Of a DNA stretch of 64,000 bases, positions 45,120 to 53,968 are shown in pieces. Position 1 is the first letter of the stretch. Each line of letters opens with the position of its first letter. The notes beneath the pieces were generated by a model. The model was not told where the DNA came from, did not search any database, and saw nothing but the letters and a program-made list of their open reading frames with translations. Position numbers and translations under genes: made by a program. Source of the DNA: Spartobacteria bacterium (lineage in GTDB: Bacteria > Verrucomicrobiota > Verrucomicrobiia > Chthoniobacterales > UBA10450); assembly GCA_021325495.1 (NCBI GenBank), contig JAJPGZ010000002.1:496001-560000 (forward strand). Reading direction: 5' to 3'.

Positions 45120-45665
45120 ATGAACGGAACCGAATATCAAACTGCCGTGCGCAATGAGCCGCTGTCGCGCCGCTCGTTTCTTGGCGTCTTGCTCGGATTC
45201 GGGTCTGTCGTGGTCGGCTCGGCTCTGGCGATTCCGTTAATCCGGGTCGCGTTGCATCCGTTGCTAAGCAAAACGACCGAGACCGGATGGTCCGATGTCG
45301 GCAAGGCTGATGAGTTCGCATCCATCACCGGGCCGATAAAAAAGTTGATCACGGTCGAACAGCGCGATGGCTGGCGAAAAATCGTTTCGGAAAAGGCGGT
45401 TTACGTTTTGCCGGCGAAAGATGGAGCGATGCGCGTGTTGTCGCCGATTTGTCCGCATCTCGGTTGTTCCATCCCGTGGGTCGAGGCGAAGCAGCAATTC
45501 GTTTGTCCATGCCACAACGCCATCTTCGGTGTGAACGGTGCGCGAGTAGGCGGCCCGGCGCCGCGCGCGATGGACGATCTCGAATGCAAGATCGACAACG
45601 GCATGTTGAAGGTGCGTTACCAATATTTTCGTCAGCTCATTCCGACCAAGGAAGTTTTGGCCTAA
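45120..45665 (+). CDS. Rieske iron-sulfur protein of a cytochrome bc-type complex
   Basis: 181 residues from ATG 45120; the upstream in-frame extension has no match. A twin-arginine signal/anchor (LSRRSFLGVLLGFGSVVVG) precedes the Rieske domain, with the 2Fe-2S ligands in CPHLGCSIPW and CPCHNAIFGVNG, joined by the usual disulfide cysteines. It oxidises quinol and passes electrons to the c-type heme. A motif copy sits between it and the cytochrome b gene, 12 bp downstream. Confidence 0.95.
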   Translation: MNGTEYQTAVRNEPLSRRSFLGVLLGFGSVVVGSALAIPLIRVALHPLLSKTTETGWSDVGKADEFASITGPIKKLITVEQRDGWRKIVSEKAVYVLPAKDGAMRVLSPICPHLGCSIPWVEAKQQFVCPCHNAIFGVNGARVGGPAPRAMDDLECKIDNGMLKVRYQYFRQLIPTKEVLA

Positions 45666-45677
45666 CGAAGATCGACA

Positions 45678-47135
45678 ATGGCGGACGCGCGCAACTCCGA
45701 GAGCTTAGGCAAACGGTGCTATAACTGGCTCGATCAACGCACCGGTCTCGGTTCGCTCATGCACGAAGCATTGGACGAGCCCATTCCCGGCGGCGCGCGC
45801 TGGGCTTACGTCTTCGGCTCGGTCCTGTTGTTTCTTTTCATTTCCCAAACCGTCACCGGAATTTTTCTCGCGCTTTATTACGTCCCGACGGCCGACCACG
45901 CCCACACCACGGTCGCTTACATCGTCAAAGAAGTAACCGGCGGTTCATTTCTGCGCAGCCTGCACGCGTGGGGATCGAGCGCCGTTGTCATCGTTTTGAT
46001 TTTGCATCTCACGCAAACATTTCTTTACGGCGCCTACAAAGGCCGCCGCGAAGTGTTGTGGATTTCGGGATGCGCGCTTTTCGGATTGATGCTGGCGATG
46101 GCCTTCACCGGTTATCTGTTACCCTGGGACCAGAAAGCATACTTCGCGACTACAGTGGGAACGAACATGGCGAGCGAAGTGCCATGGATCGGTTCAATGC
46201 TGAAACGTTTCATGCGCGGTGGAAACGAGATGGGCACGTTGACGCTTTCGCGGTTTTTCGTTGCGCACGTTTTCATTTTGCCGGCCATCATTCTCGGTTT
46301 CATCGCGTCGCACGTTTACCTGTTTCGTAAAGCGGGCGCGGCCGGTCCGCCGAGCGAACATCCGATCGAACCGAAACTGCCGACCGAGCGCTTTTATCCG
46401 AAGCAGGTGCTGATGGATACCGCGGTGGCGCTGATCATGATCTGCGTTCTCGGATTGCTCTCGCATTTTTATCCGACTGAGCTCGGACCACAGGCGAATC
46501 CCGCCGATACGCAATACGTCCCGCGACCAGAATGGTATTACCTGCCGATCTTCCAATGGCTGAAATATTTCAAAGGACCGCTCGCGGTGGTCGGCATCGT
46601 CGTCATCCCTGCGCTAACGGCCGTTCTGATTCTTGCCCTGCCATTCATCGATCGACGTCTTGAGCGACGTCCCTGGAAGCGACCGATCGCGGTTGGAATT
46701 TATTTCGCGATCCTCGGCACGCTCATCACTTTCGGTCTGCTCAGTAAACGCGAAGACCGCCTCGATCCCGCAATTGCGAAGCAAGTCGCAAAGCAAAATG
46801 AAGAGACCGAGCAATTCATGCGCGCGCCGTTTGAACCGGAAGCAGCCGCGAGCTCCCTCTCCGCGCCGGCGGTTGTGGTTGCGCTTGATCCGGTTGCTGC
46901 TGCCGGCAAAAAAGTTTACGACGCCGAATCGTGCGATGCGTGTCACGGCGAAAACGGCGTGGGCACGAATGTCGGACCGAAGCTTGCCGGCGCGACCGCG
47001 CAGAAATCGGCCGAAGAATTAACGAAACTGCTCCGCCATCCGACCGAAAAGATGCTCGCCGGCGAAATGAAAGCGGTCAATGTGAGTGACGAGGAGTTGA
47101 AAGCGCTCGTCGCTTACATCAAAAGCTTGAAGTGA
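45678..47135 (+). CDS. cytochrome b fused to a C-terminal cytochrome c domain
   Basis: 485 residues. The cytochrome b part (1-360) has heme-binding His pairs in LHAWGSSAVVIVLILHLTQ and FVAHVFILPAIILGFIASHV. The second pair has 14 residues between histidines, as in b6-type proteins. GYLLPWDQKAY and RPEWYYLPIFQW (the PEWY quinol loop) are present. Residues about 410-485 are a class I cytochrome c (CDACHGENG, Met ligand near EMKAV). With the Rieske protein this forms a self-contained quinol-cytochrome c reductase. Confidence 0.95.
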   Translation: MADARNSESLGKRCYNWLDQRTGLGSLMHEALDEPIPGGARWAYVFGSVLLFLFISQTVTGIFLALYYVPTADHAHTTVAYIVKEVTGGSFLRSLHAWGSSAVVIVLILHLTQTFLYGAYKGRREVLWISGCALFGLMLAMAFTGYLLPWDQKAYFATTVGTNMASEVPWIGSMLKRFMRGGNEMGTLTLSRFFVAHVFILPAIILGFIASHVYLFRKAGAAGPPSEHPIEPKLPTERFYPKQVLMDTAVALIMICVLGLLSHFYPTELGPQANPADTQYVPRPEWYYLPIFQWLKYFKGPLAVVGIVVIPALTAVLILALPFIDRRLERRPWKRPIAVGIYFAILGTLITFGLLSKREDRLDPAIAKQVAKQNEETEQFMRAPFEPEAAASSLSAPAVVVALDPVAAAGKKVYDAESCDACHGENGVGTNVGPKLAGATAQKSAEELTKLLRHPTEKMLAGEMKAVNVSDEELKALVAYIKSLK

Positions 47136-47142
47136 TCGACGA

Positions 47143-47167
47143 TGTCGATCTTGCGATTGTCGATCTT
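47143..47167 (-). repeat. tandem TGTCGATCTT pair, 15-bp period, at the cytochrome b / cytochrome c junction
   Basis: Copies at 47143-47152 and 47158-47167 in the 30-bp gap between converging genes. The second copy overlaps the stop codon of the minus-strand cytochrome c. Confidence 0.9.
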
Positions 47168-47495
47168 ACTTCTTTAAGGTTCGCACATAAGCGACGAGCG
47201 CTTTGATATCGTCATCGCTCAGTTTGCCGCCGAAGGCTTTCATCGTCGTTTTGCCGTTCTCCTTCACGCCTTCCTTGATTGACTGCGTTGCCTTGGCGTC
47301 GGTAAAACCAGCCTGAACGCTTGGACTCGTCAGATCTTTAGCGTTCAAGGTTTTTCCCATTCTTGTGTCGGCATTGCCGGTTTTGCCGTGACACTGCGCG
47401 CAATTTGCGTCCCACAATGCTTTCGCGTCGGCCGCGCGAACAGACATGCCCGATGCGATGAGAAGGCTGACTACCAGGGTAACGATTGTTTTCAT
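47166..47495 (-). CDS. small periplasmic cytochrome c
   Basis: 109 residues with a signal peptide (MKTIVTLVVSLLIASGMSVRA). One heme site, CAQCHGKTG, and a Met ligand in KTTMKAFGGKLSDDDI, then the class I C-terminal helix ALVAYVRTLKK. It probably shuttles electrons between the b-c complex and the oxidase, or to the multiheme cytochrome. Confidence 0.93.
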   Translation of the reverse strand: MKTIVTLVVSLLIASGMSVRAADAKALWDANCAQCHGKTGNADTRMGKTLNAKDLTSPSVQAGFTDAKATQSIKEGVKENGKTTMKAFGGKLSDDDIKALVAYVRTLKK

Positions 47496-47514
47496 TGTCG
47501 ATTCTTTCGTTTGC

Positions 47515-49398
47515 TTATTTCACTGCTAATCCGGCCGAAGCGAATTTCAAATCGGTTTGGCGATCGCTTGTCGTTCGAAAACTTCGCCAGCGTTCCAGCG
47601 GCATCGCGGCGACGCACATGAGCGCGAGCTGGCTCACCATAAATCCGACGAGCCAGGGAAACGCTTTTTGCATGAAACCGTAGGAATGCAGACCGACGCC
47701 GAGCATGTTGACGCCGAACCAGGAAAAGCTCGTCACGATGTTACCGAAGATCGACATGATCATTAAACCGCGTTGGCGAATGTATCCGCCCCAACGCGCG
47801 TGCAGAATGATAGCGCACCAGAGGACGATGAGCACCGCACCATTTTCCTTAGGGTCCCAACCCCAAAAGCGTCCCCACGATTGGTCGGCCCAGATTCCGC
47901 CGAGCACGGTCCCGACGAAACTGAACAAGGTGGCGAAACAAACCACGCCGTAAGTCATACGCCCTAACGAATCCGCAGTTTGCTTTGTGAGCGAGCGCGT
48001 GAAAACGCCGCGAACGATGTAGATAATCGCAAGCATTCCGGCGAGAAACATCGCCGAGTACCCGGTCGTGATCGCGACCACGTGGGTCGCCAACCAGATG
48101 TTCGTGTCGAGCACCGCCTGCAACATTTCCAAAGTGTCGCCGTTGCCCGCGAGATGATGCGCGATAATCAGCGTGATGAATCCAATTGCGCCGGCACAAG
48201 CCGCGCCGATTCCGTCACGGAAAATTCGTTCGAGAATCAGCGCGACGATCACTGCGCCCCAGCCGATGAAGATTGCGGACGAATAAAGATTCGTGACGGG
48301 CGGCCGCTCTTGTAAATACATCCGCGATGCGAGGCCGAACGTGTGCACGGCGAGCGCGAGCAATAAAAGATAAAACGCCGCGCGATTGAGCGGGCGCTGC
48401 CAGGTGAGCCATGAGATGCAGGCGAAGAGAAACGCGAGCACATACAGCGTCATGCTGTGCGTGAACGGATCGACGTGGTTGAAGAAGAATTCGTAACGCG
48501 CGCGCTTCGCCCCTGCCGGTTGGATCTGCGAAGTCTCCTTCGCTAAAAGATCGACATGTTCATTGAACGCAGCGCGATCGCCAATCCGGTAGGCATCGCC
48601 TAACGACGCATACAACTTCACCACCGGATCGATCTCGCGCGCGGTGATCGATTGCGTCAGGGTTTGTCCAATCGAGCGCCAGTCGCTCGATCGATCTCGC
48701 GGCGGCACCGCCAAAATGTACGCGAGCTCAGCCGATTTGCTGTAGCGCTGCATCAACTCCGTGAGCTGATCGAGTTTCGCCTGATCGAATTTCTCGCCGG
48801 TCTCACGCGCTCTCGCCGCCTTCGCCGCGTCGGGTATGACGCTCTCGAACAATTGCACTTCGGCCGAAAAATTTTCCGCGCCTTCAGGCTGAACGCTGTT
48901 CTTTAAGCGCTGATACAACACGAGCGCATTTCGCAGATTCAGAATCGCGCTTTGATAAGCCGAGCGTTCGACGGCCGGAAGTTTGTCGGCCTGGTCGCCC
49001 TGCTCATCGATTTGTTTCAAGAACGGCGTCAGCTCAGTGAAGCTGAAATATTTTCGGTCGCTCTGTTGCCAGCCGAACAATCCGAGCACCTCCGCGTTTT
49101 GAATCACGAACGCGGGATACTCGTCCGCGACCGGCGCGTTGAACAACGTATCGGCCAGCCACTTGATTGCGCTCATCTGCCGCCCGTCGCTCAAACGCAG
49201 CGTTTCCTTTGTTCGAATGATGAGCAACGAATTGCGCGCGACGGTGTCGAGCGGTTTGACGCGACCGCCCACTTGCACTGGAATTTTTCCGAACTTCGCA
49301 AGATCGACATCGTCCTTTGGCGATTTTGGCGGAACGACACTCGCCGCAATCCAAGCGGCCGCGAGAACAAGAACGATGAAAGGAAAAAAGCGCTTCAT
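47515..49398 (-). CDS. ccsA: cytochrome c biogenesis protein CcsA/ResC-like
   Basis: 627 residues from ATG 49398 (MKRFFPFIVLVLAAAW), which overlaps the upstream stop by 4 bp. A long periplasmic region (about 30-330) is followed by about eight membrane helices with the heme-handling WWD motif WGRFWGWDPKENGA and flanking histidines (HHLAGNG, HVVAITTGYSAMFLAG). With ResB it exports heme and attaches it to apocytochromes (system II). The N-terminal domain is larger than in classical ResC. Confidence 0.93.
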   Translation of the reverse strand: MKRFFPFIVLVLAAAWIAASVVPPKSPKDDVDLAKFGKIPVQVGGRVKPLDTVARNSLLIIRTKETLRLSDGRQMSAIKWLADTLFNAPVADEYPAFVIQNAEVLGLFGWQQSDRKYFSFTELTPFLKQIDEQGDQADKLPAVERSAYQSAILNLRNALVLYQRLKNSVQPEGAENFSAEVQLFESVIPDAAKAARARETGEKFDQAKLDQLTELMQRYSKSAELAYILAVPPRDRSSDWRSIGQTLTQSITAREIDPVVKLYASLGDAYRIGDRAAFNEHVDLLAKETSQIQPAGAKRARYEFFFNHVDPFTHSMTLYVLAFLFACISWLTWQRPLNRAAFYLLLLALAVHTFGLASRMYLQERPPVTNLYSSAIFIGWGAVIVALILERIFRDGIGAACAGAIGFITLIIAHHLAGNGDTLEMLQAVLDTNIWLATHVVAITTGYSAMFLAGMLAIIYIVRGVFTRSLTKQTADSLGRMTYGVVCFATLFSFVGTVLGGIWADQSWGRFWGWDPKENGAVLIVLWCAIILHARWGGYIRQRGLMIMSIFGNIVTSFSWFGVNMLGVGLHSYGFMQKAFPWLVGFMVSQLALMCVAAMPLERWRSFRTTSDRQTDLKFASAGLAVK

Positions 49399-50567
49399 GT
49401 CGCTGCCGTTCGTTTCCGCGCGAAGCCGACGAGATGATATCCGAATTGCACGAGCAATCCCGCCGCGACGATCACGCATGCCACGTACGGCGCGATGAAG
49501 CTCGGATTATGCACGACCTGCAGGATCGACGCGGAGTCGTCCTTCTGAAAACCAGCCTGGTAAAACGTTTCACCGCGGTAACGCAGCGGATGATTCATGT
49601 AGATGAGCACGTCGCGATTTGTCGATCTTTCCGGATCGATCAACGCGATTTGGCTGGCGAAATTTTTTGGAATCTCGGTACCGGCGTAGCGCTCATGCGT
49701 GAATTTTTGCAACGTGACGCTGTACGGCTTGTAATAGCGCGCCGGCCGCATCGTTAATTGCCACGTGCGATTCATCCAGGAAAATGTTTGCGGCGCGCCG
49801 AGCGCGTCCGACACCAGCCACGTGCCTAACGACTCCTGCGTTGCGCCCGTGGCAAGATCGACAGGAACAATCTCGATCGCGGCCGTGACAATGTTTTGTT
49901 CGTCTGTCCCGGTCGCGCGCGGGAGCGATTGCACGATTACCTGCGCGCCTACGCCGCGGTTCGCCAGCGGCGGCGCGCCTCCCACGGCTTCGTCCGCCAT
50001 CTGCAATCGCGCATTCGGAAAGAGATGCTTCACCACGATCTGAAACGGCAAACTCGGATGCTCGATGATTCGTTTGTGCCGAAGAACCGATTCGGGAATG
50101 GCCGTGACCTGATCGAACTCCGGATTGCTCGTGTCGATCACAGCCAGTTCGTCCAATCGCGTGTCCTCCGAATAGTTCTTCGTTTCGCCGTTCGTTAGGC
50201 GCATGTGGCTCTCGACCGCGAACAGGTCGGTAAACAAACCGCCCGCGAGCATGATTATGAGACCGGCGTGGGTAAGATGGATGCCAAGTTTTTTCCAAGC
50301 CCAGCGGAATCGCCTGGCGTGTGCGGCGATTAGATTGATGAGCAATACCGCGCCGATGAGATGCCCGCCGGGAAAGATCGGCATTTTGAAACCGCGACTT
50401 TCCCGCGGCCACCAGACGAAGAAACTTTGAAAGTAGCGTTGCTGCGCTTCATGAATGCCGAGATGAACTTGCGCGAGCGTGCCGGCAAAAATGAGCGCCA
50501 TGGCCGCGGACAGACACGCGATCGTTAATTTCAACGACGTGATAAGATCGACAGTCTTGCGCAGCAT
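49395..50567 (-). CDS. resB: cytochrome c biogenesis protein ResB-like
   Basis: 390 residues with four or so membrane helices: TSLKLTIACLSAAMALIFAG near the N-terminus, HLIGAVLLINLIAAH, HLTHAGLIIMLAGGLF, and a last one near the C-terminus (YVACVIVAAGLLVQFGY). The large periplasmic loop includes NHPLRYRGETFYQAGF, a ResB hallmark. It acts with CcsA in system II heme ligation. A motif copy overlaps its start region (MLRKTVDLIT). Confidence 0.93.
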   Translation of the reverse strand: MLRKTVDLITSLKLTIACLSAAMALIFAGTLAQVHLGIHEAQQRYFQSFFVWWPRESRGFKMPIFPGGHLIGAVLLINLIAAHARRFRWAWKKLGIHLTHAGLIIMLAGGLFTDLFAVESHMRLTNGETKNYSEDTRLDELAVIDTSNPEFDQVTAIPESVLRHKRIIEHPSLPFQIVVKHLFPNARLQMADEAVGGAPPLANRGVGAQVIVQSLPRATGTDEQNIVTAAIEIVPVDLATGATQESLGTWLVSDALGAPQTFSWMNRTWQLTMRPARYYKPYSVTLQKFTHERYAGTEIPKNFASQIALIDPERSTNRDVLIYMNHPLRYRGETFYQAGFQKDDSASILQVVHNPSFIAPYVACVIVAAGLLVQFGYHLVGFARKRTAAT

Positions 50568-50570
50568 ATC

Positions 50571-51632
50571 TCAGAAGCGAACAGACTGAACAAACTTAAC
50601 GAAGTTCGGTTTCTCTTTTTCGACCGCGCTGCTCGAGCCCGTAATTTTGAAAAACCAGGCCCGCCCGTCTTTGCGCGTCCACGCCGCAATAGTGCGCGCG
50701 TTCGCGCCGGTGATGTCGATGGTCGAAAAAGTTGCGTCGCTTGCTCTGAGTGAAGCGATGTTGTTATGACTTTCATCTGTCGGCGCGAGACCGATTTGTT
50801 GCCGCCAGCGATTGACGTTGCCAAGGTCGTCACCACCGTCGCCGGGAAACGTCACGACCGAGATGTCGATCTTGCCCTCGGCCGAAAAACTCGCGTAACG
50901 CATCGCTGAAGCGGGAGCGGGCGACCATCCGAATGGAATGTCCCATTTGATCTGCGGTTTGTCGGAAGTGAGCGGGGCGGATTGCGCAACCGTTTGTTCA
51001 CCGGAAGAACTTCGCATGGCGACGACCCATTTAATAAAATTCTCTTTCTCAGCGCCGACGACTCCGGCGTTTCCGCGCATTTTGTAAAATGACGTGTTCG
51101 TCCCGTCGGACGCAATGGCGGCAACAATTCGGCCATCTTTGCTCGCGTCGCCGTTCTCAGGCTTTCCGCTAAGATCGACAATGTTCACTTCACCGAGCGG
51201 CGTCGGAACCTTTTGGACCATGCTCGAAAGTTTATTGGGCGTGACTGGCGGCTGGCCGAGTTGATCGAGCCAGCGATTTACGTTGTCGAGAACATTACCG
51301 GCGGCGGGACCAAGCCTAACAAACGAAATATCGGCGGTGGCGCCATTCTCGCCGTGCACGAGAAAACTGGCCTGACGCATTTCGGACAATGGTTGCGGCT
51401 CCCAATTCGGCGGCGTCGCCACATTGCTGTTTGCGGACGGGACACGTTCGATTGTCGATCTTACCGGCGCGTTGGTGGACGCGATCGCATCTTTTTCCAT
51501 GGGCGCGGGTTCGCCCGAAGGTTTTGCCAACCGGTAAACCTTGATTTCATCAGCGCTGCGATTGCAAGCGCCTAACAATACCGCGAAAGCGAAAAGGAAA
51601 ACTTTTGCCGTGCGAGAACCCAGCGCGCCCAT
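50571..51632 (-). CDS. lipoprotein with duplicated domain, function unknown
   Basis: 353 residues from ATG 51632 (MGALGSRTAKVFLFAFAVLLGAC); the longer frame to 51914 is a shadow of the next gene. The lipobox LLGAC predicts a lipid-anchored periplasmic protein. Two similar halves follow: WEPQPLSEMRQASFLVHG..DNVNRWLDQLGQPP (about 90-215) and WSPAPASAMRYASFSAEG..GNVNRWRQQIGLAP (about 235-350). I recognise no named family. It sits between ResB and the beta-barrel in one minus-strand cluster, so a role in the electron-transfer apparatus is plausible. Confidence 0.75.
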   Translation of the reverse strand: MGALGSRTAKVFLFAFAVLLGACNRSADEIKVYRLAKPSGEPAPMEKDAIASTNAPVRSTIERVPSANSNVATPPNWEPQPLSEMRQASFLVHGENGATADISFVRLGPAAGNVLDNVNRWLDQLGQPPVTPNKLSSMVQKVPTPLGEVNIVDLSGKPENGDASKDGRIVAAIASDGTNTSFYKMRGNAGVVGAEKENFIKWVVAMRSSSGEQTVAQSAPLTSDKPQIKWDIPFGWSPAPASAMRYASFSAEGKIDISVVTFPGDGGDDLGNVNRWRQQIGLAPTDESHNNIASLRASDATFSTIDITGANARTIAAWTRKDGRAWFFKITGSSSAVEKEKPNFVKFVQSVRF

Positions 51633-51642
51633 TCGCCTGCAA

Positions 51643-53958
51643 TTAAAACCGGATTTGCAGTCCGGAATAAATTGAGTGTGCCTCGTAGTCGTTGTGAAAG
51701 CCCGAGGTCTGGTCTTTGTAGGTGAAGTAACAATACCTGACGAGCAAACGCATGTTCTTGGTGATTTGCCGCGTGGCGGTGGCGCTGACGGTGTGCTCGG
51801 TCTGGCCGGCACCGTAGGGCATCGCCACCTTCGCATTATTGTAATAATCATTCGCGCGATAGAACGAGTAATCCGCGCGGATGTCGGTCTTATCGTCAAT
51901 GATGTATCCGCCACCGGCGGTGACGGTCCAGTAATCGTTGCGCGCGGCGATGAGCGTCGGCGTCGTGTTTGGAATGAGAATCCGGCCGGCGGCGGCGGAT
52001 TTGGTTTGATCGAGAGCGAGCGAGAAATTTGCTTGCAGATACAATCGCGCCATCGGGTTCCAGTTCATCGCTTCGCTAATGACATGTTTACTAATGGTGC
52101 CGGTGTGTTCCTCGTTTAAAACCGTGCCGGTCGGAATCGCGGGCGGTGGCGGGACCACGACCGGCGGCGGTCCCGCCGGCGAAACGCCCCATCTGCCGTT
52201 TGCGGTGGAGAGCATGAAGTCGTAGCGGCTAACGAATGAAATGGTGCCGAGCATGGCTGGAATTTTCGGACGAACCGTGACCCGAATATTGAAATCGTTC
52301 GTGCCCCAATCCTGGCCGAGCAGGCGCTGATTACGTTCGGCACCGAGCGGTGTCGGCACATCGGTCGGTGTCGCCAGCTCGGAATGAAAATCGGCATCAT
52401 AACTGGCGGCCTTGTAAAAATATTGTGTCGCCAGATTCAGCCGCGTCATCGGATACCAGGTGGCGCCGACGGTGTACTTCTGGCCTAACAAATTCGTGTC
52501 CTTGTTCATCGCGCCCTGATCGAAGGGTGTCGGCACGCCGCGAACTAACGCACCGCCAAACTCGTGCTCGTGCACGTCGCCGAATTCCTCCTCCCATTCG
52601 CCTTCGGCGTAGAAGAGCCAATTCTGGATGTGGGTGTAGCGGAGCTCGAGGCGCTCCGCGAAATTGTTTAGTCGATCAAACGTGTCGGCGGCTTTGGGGA
52701 GAGGCGCGACGAGATGAAAACCTCCGCGCGGATTACTCGCAGTGAACGGCGCGACGTTCGCGGCCGTGTTTGTATCGAGAAACATGGAATCGCTCTCTTT
52801 GTCCTCGTGCGTGTAGCGAAAACCGACGATCACGTTCAGGTCTTTCAGCGGTACCCAGAAAAGATTTGCGTTGAAGAGATGCTCCTCAACTTCGGAGGCG
52901 CCGGCGAGATTGAGAACCCCGTGGTCGTTAGACTGCAATGTCATGATCGGCTCGCCGAACATCGAGTTGTAATGCGTTCCAATGATGCGCGTGCCGCTGA
53001 GATCGCTCCCGAGCGTGCTGTAAGAGTACGCGCCCGTGAACCAGAGTGAATCGCTGAAGCGCGTCACCGTGATGGCGTGACCATTGTAAATGTCATTGTC
53101 GATCTTGTCGTTATTCGTGATGAAGCGTTGCGCGCCAGTGATTGAGACCGGCGGCCCGGGTGTAATGACCGGAACCTGACCGGCGCCACGCTCGAGCTGA
53201 AGGCGATTGTCGATCTCGCTGTGCTCGTAGCGCATGCCGAGACTCACGTCGGTGTTTCCAAACGTCTTGTCGATCTCCAGCGCGAAGATATCGCGCGTCT
53301 CATCGATATCGCGATAAGCCGGCGCGATCTTTTTCCCGTTTGTTTGCGGCGGCTGAATGCCGGTCAGCGTGGTGTCGCCCCAGATGGTCGAGTCCTTCTG
53401 ACCGTCACGAAATTGATGCTCGTAATGGAACGTGATCTCTGGCCAGTCCGGAACGCGCAAGCCGAGCTCGACCCACGCGTCGCCCCGATCGATATGCATC
53501 TCCGGGATGGGCGGCGGAAACCAGGCGCCACCATGGGGCGGGAAAAATCCACCATTGCCATCGTACCAACTGCGGAACTCATCGTAACCGAAACGCAGAT
53601 AGCCCAGCTTCGGTTTGGAAAGATCGACACGAAGATTGTAGTCGTTGATGTCCCATAGCGCGTGACCGTCAACGGTCAGCGCGAAGTCGTTAGGCAAACT
53701 GTGCTCGTAATGCAGATCTTGAATGCCGCCGTAGACCTGATCGCCCGACAGTCGGTGTTCCTGCTCGAATTGGGCGGTGTCACCTCGCGTGATCACTCCG
53801 CCAAGGCCGAGCTCGATCCAGTTTTTGAATTCGTCCGGCGCTTCGGTCACTGCCGCCGTAGTTGAATTTGCACTGGTCGTATCGCCGGCATGAGCGACCG
53901 ACGCGGCAAAGATTGCCGCGCTCATCACCGCCAAAAGGTTGAATGTCACGCGTCTCAT
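51643..53958 (-). CDS. MtrB/PioB-like outer-membrane beta-barrel
   Basis: 771 residues with a signal peptide (LLAVMSAAIFAASVAHAG). The rest is alternating aromatic/polar strands, about 26-28 by eye, ending in the barrel-closing YSGLQIRF with a terminal Phe. Repeated phrases such as YEHSLPNDFAL and LELRYTHIQNWLFYAEG suit a large barrel. In MtrAB/PioAB systems such a barrel sheathes a multiheme cytochrome across the outer membrane. The octaheme cytochrome directly upstream supports this. The N-terminal CxxC of Shewanella MtrB is not seen. Confidence 0.8.
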   Translation of the reverse strand: MRRVTFNLLAVMSAAIFAASVAHAGDTTSANSTTAAVTEAPDEFKNWIELGLGGVITRGDTAQFEQEHRLSGDQVYGGIQDLHYEHSLPNDFALTVDGHALWDINDYNLRVDLSKPKLGYLRFGYDEFRSWYDGNGGFFPPHGGAWFPPPIPEMHIDRGDAWVELGLRVPDWPEITFHYEHQFRDGQKDSTIWGDTTLTGIQPPQTNGKKIAPAYRDIDETRDIFALEIDKTFGNTDVSLGMRYEHSEIDNRLQLERGAGQVPVITPGPPVSITGAQRFITNNDKIDNDIYNGHAITVTRFSDSLWFTGAYSYSTLGSDLSGTRIIGTHYNSMFGEPIMTLQSNDHGVLNLAGASEVEEHLFNANLFWVPLKDLNVIVGFRYTHEDKESDSMFLDTNTAANVAPFTASNPRGGFHLVAPLPKAADTFDRLNNFAERLELRYTHIQNWLFYAEGEWEEEFGDVHEHEFGGALVRGVPTPFDQGAMNKDTNLLGQKYTVGATWYPMTRLNLATQYFYKAASYDADFHSELATPTDVPTPLGAERNQRLLGQDWGTNDFNIRVTVRPKIPAMLGTISFVSRYDFMLSTANGRWGVSPAGPPPVVVPPPPAIPTGTVLNEEHTGTISKHVISEAMNWNPMARLYLQANFSLALDQTKSAAAGRILIPNTTPTLIAARNDYWTVTAGGGYIIDDKTDIRADYSFYRANDYYNNAKVAMPYGAGQTEHTVSATATRQITKNMRLLVRYCYFTYKDQTSGFHNDYEAHSIYSGLQIRF

Positions 53959-53968
53959 AAGATCGACA

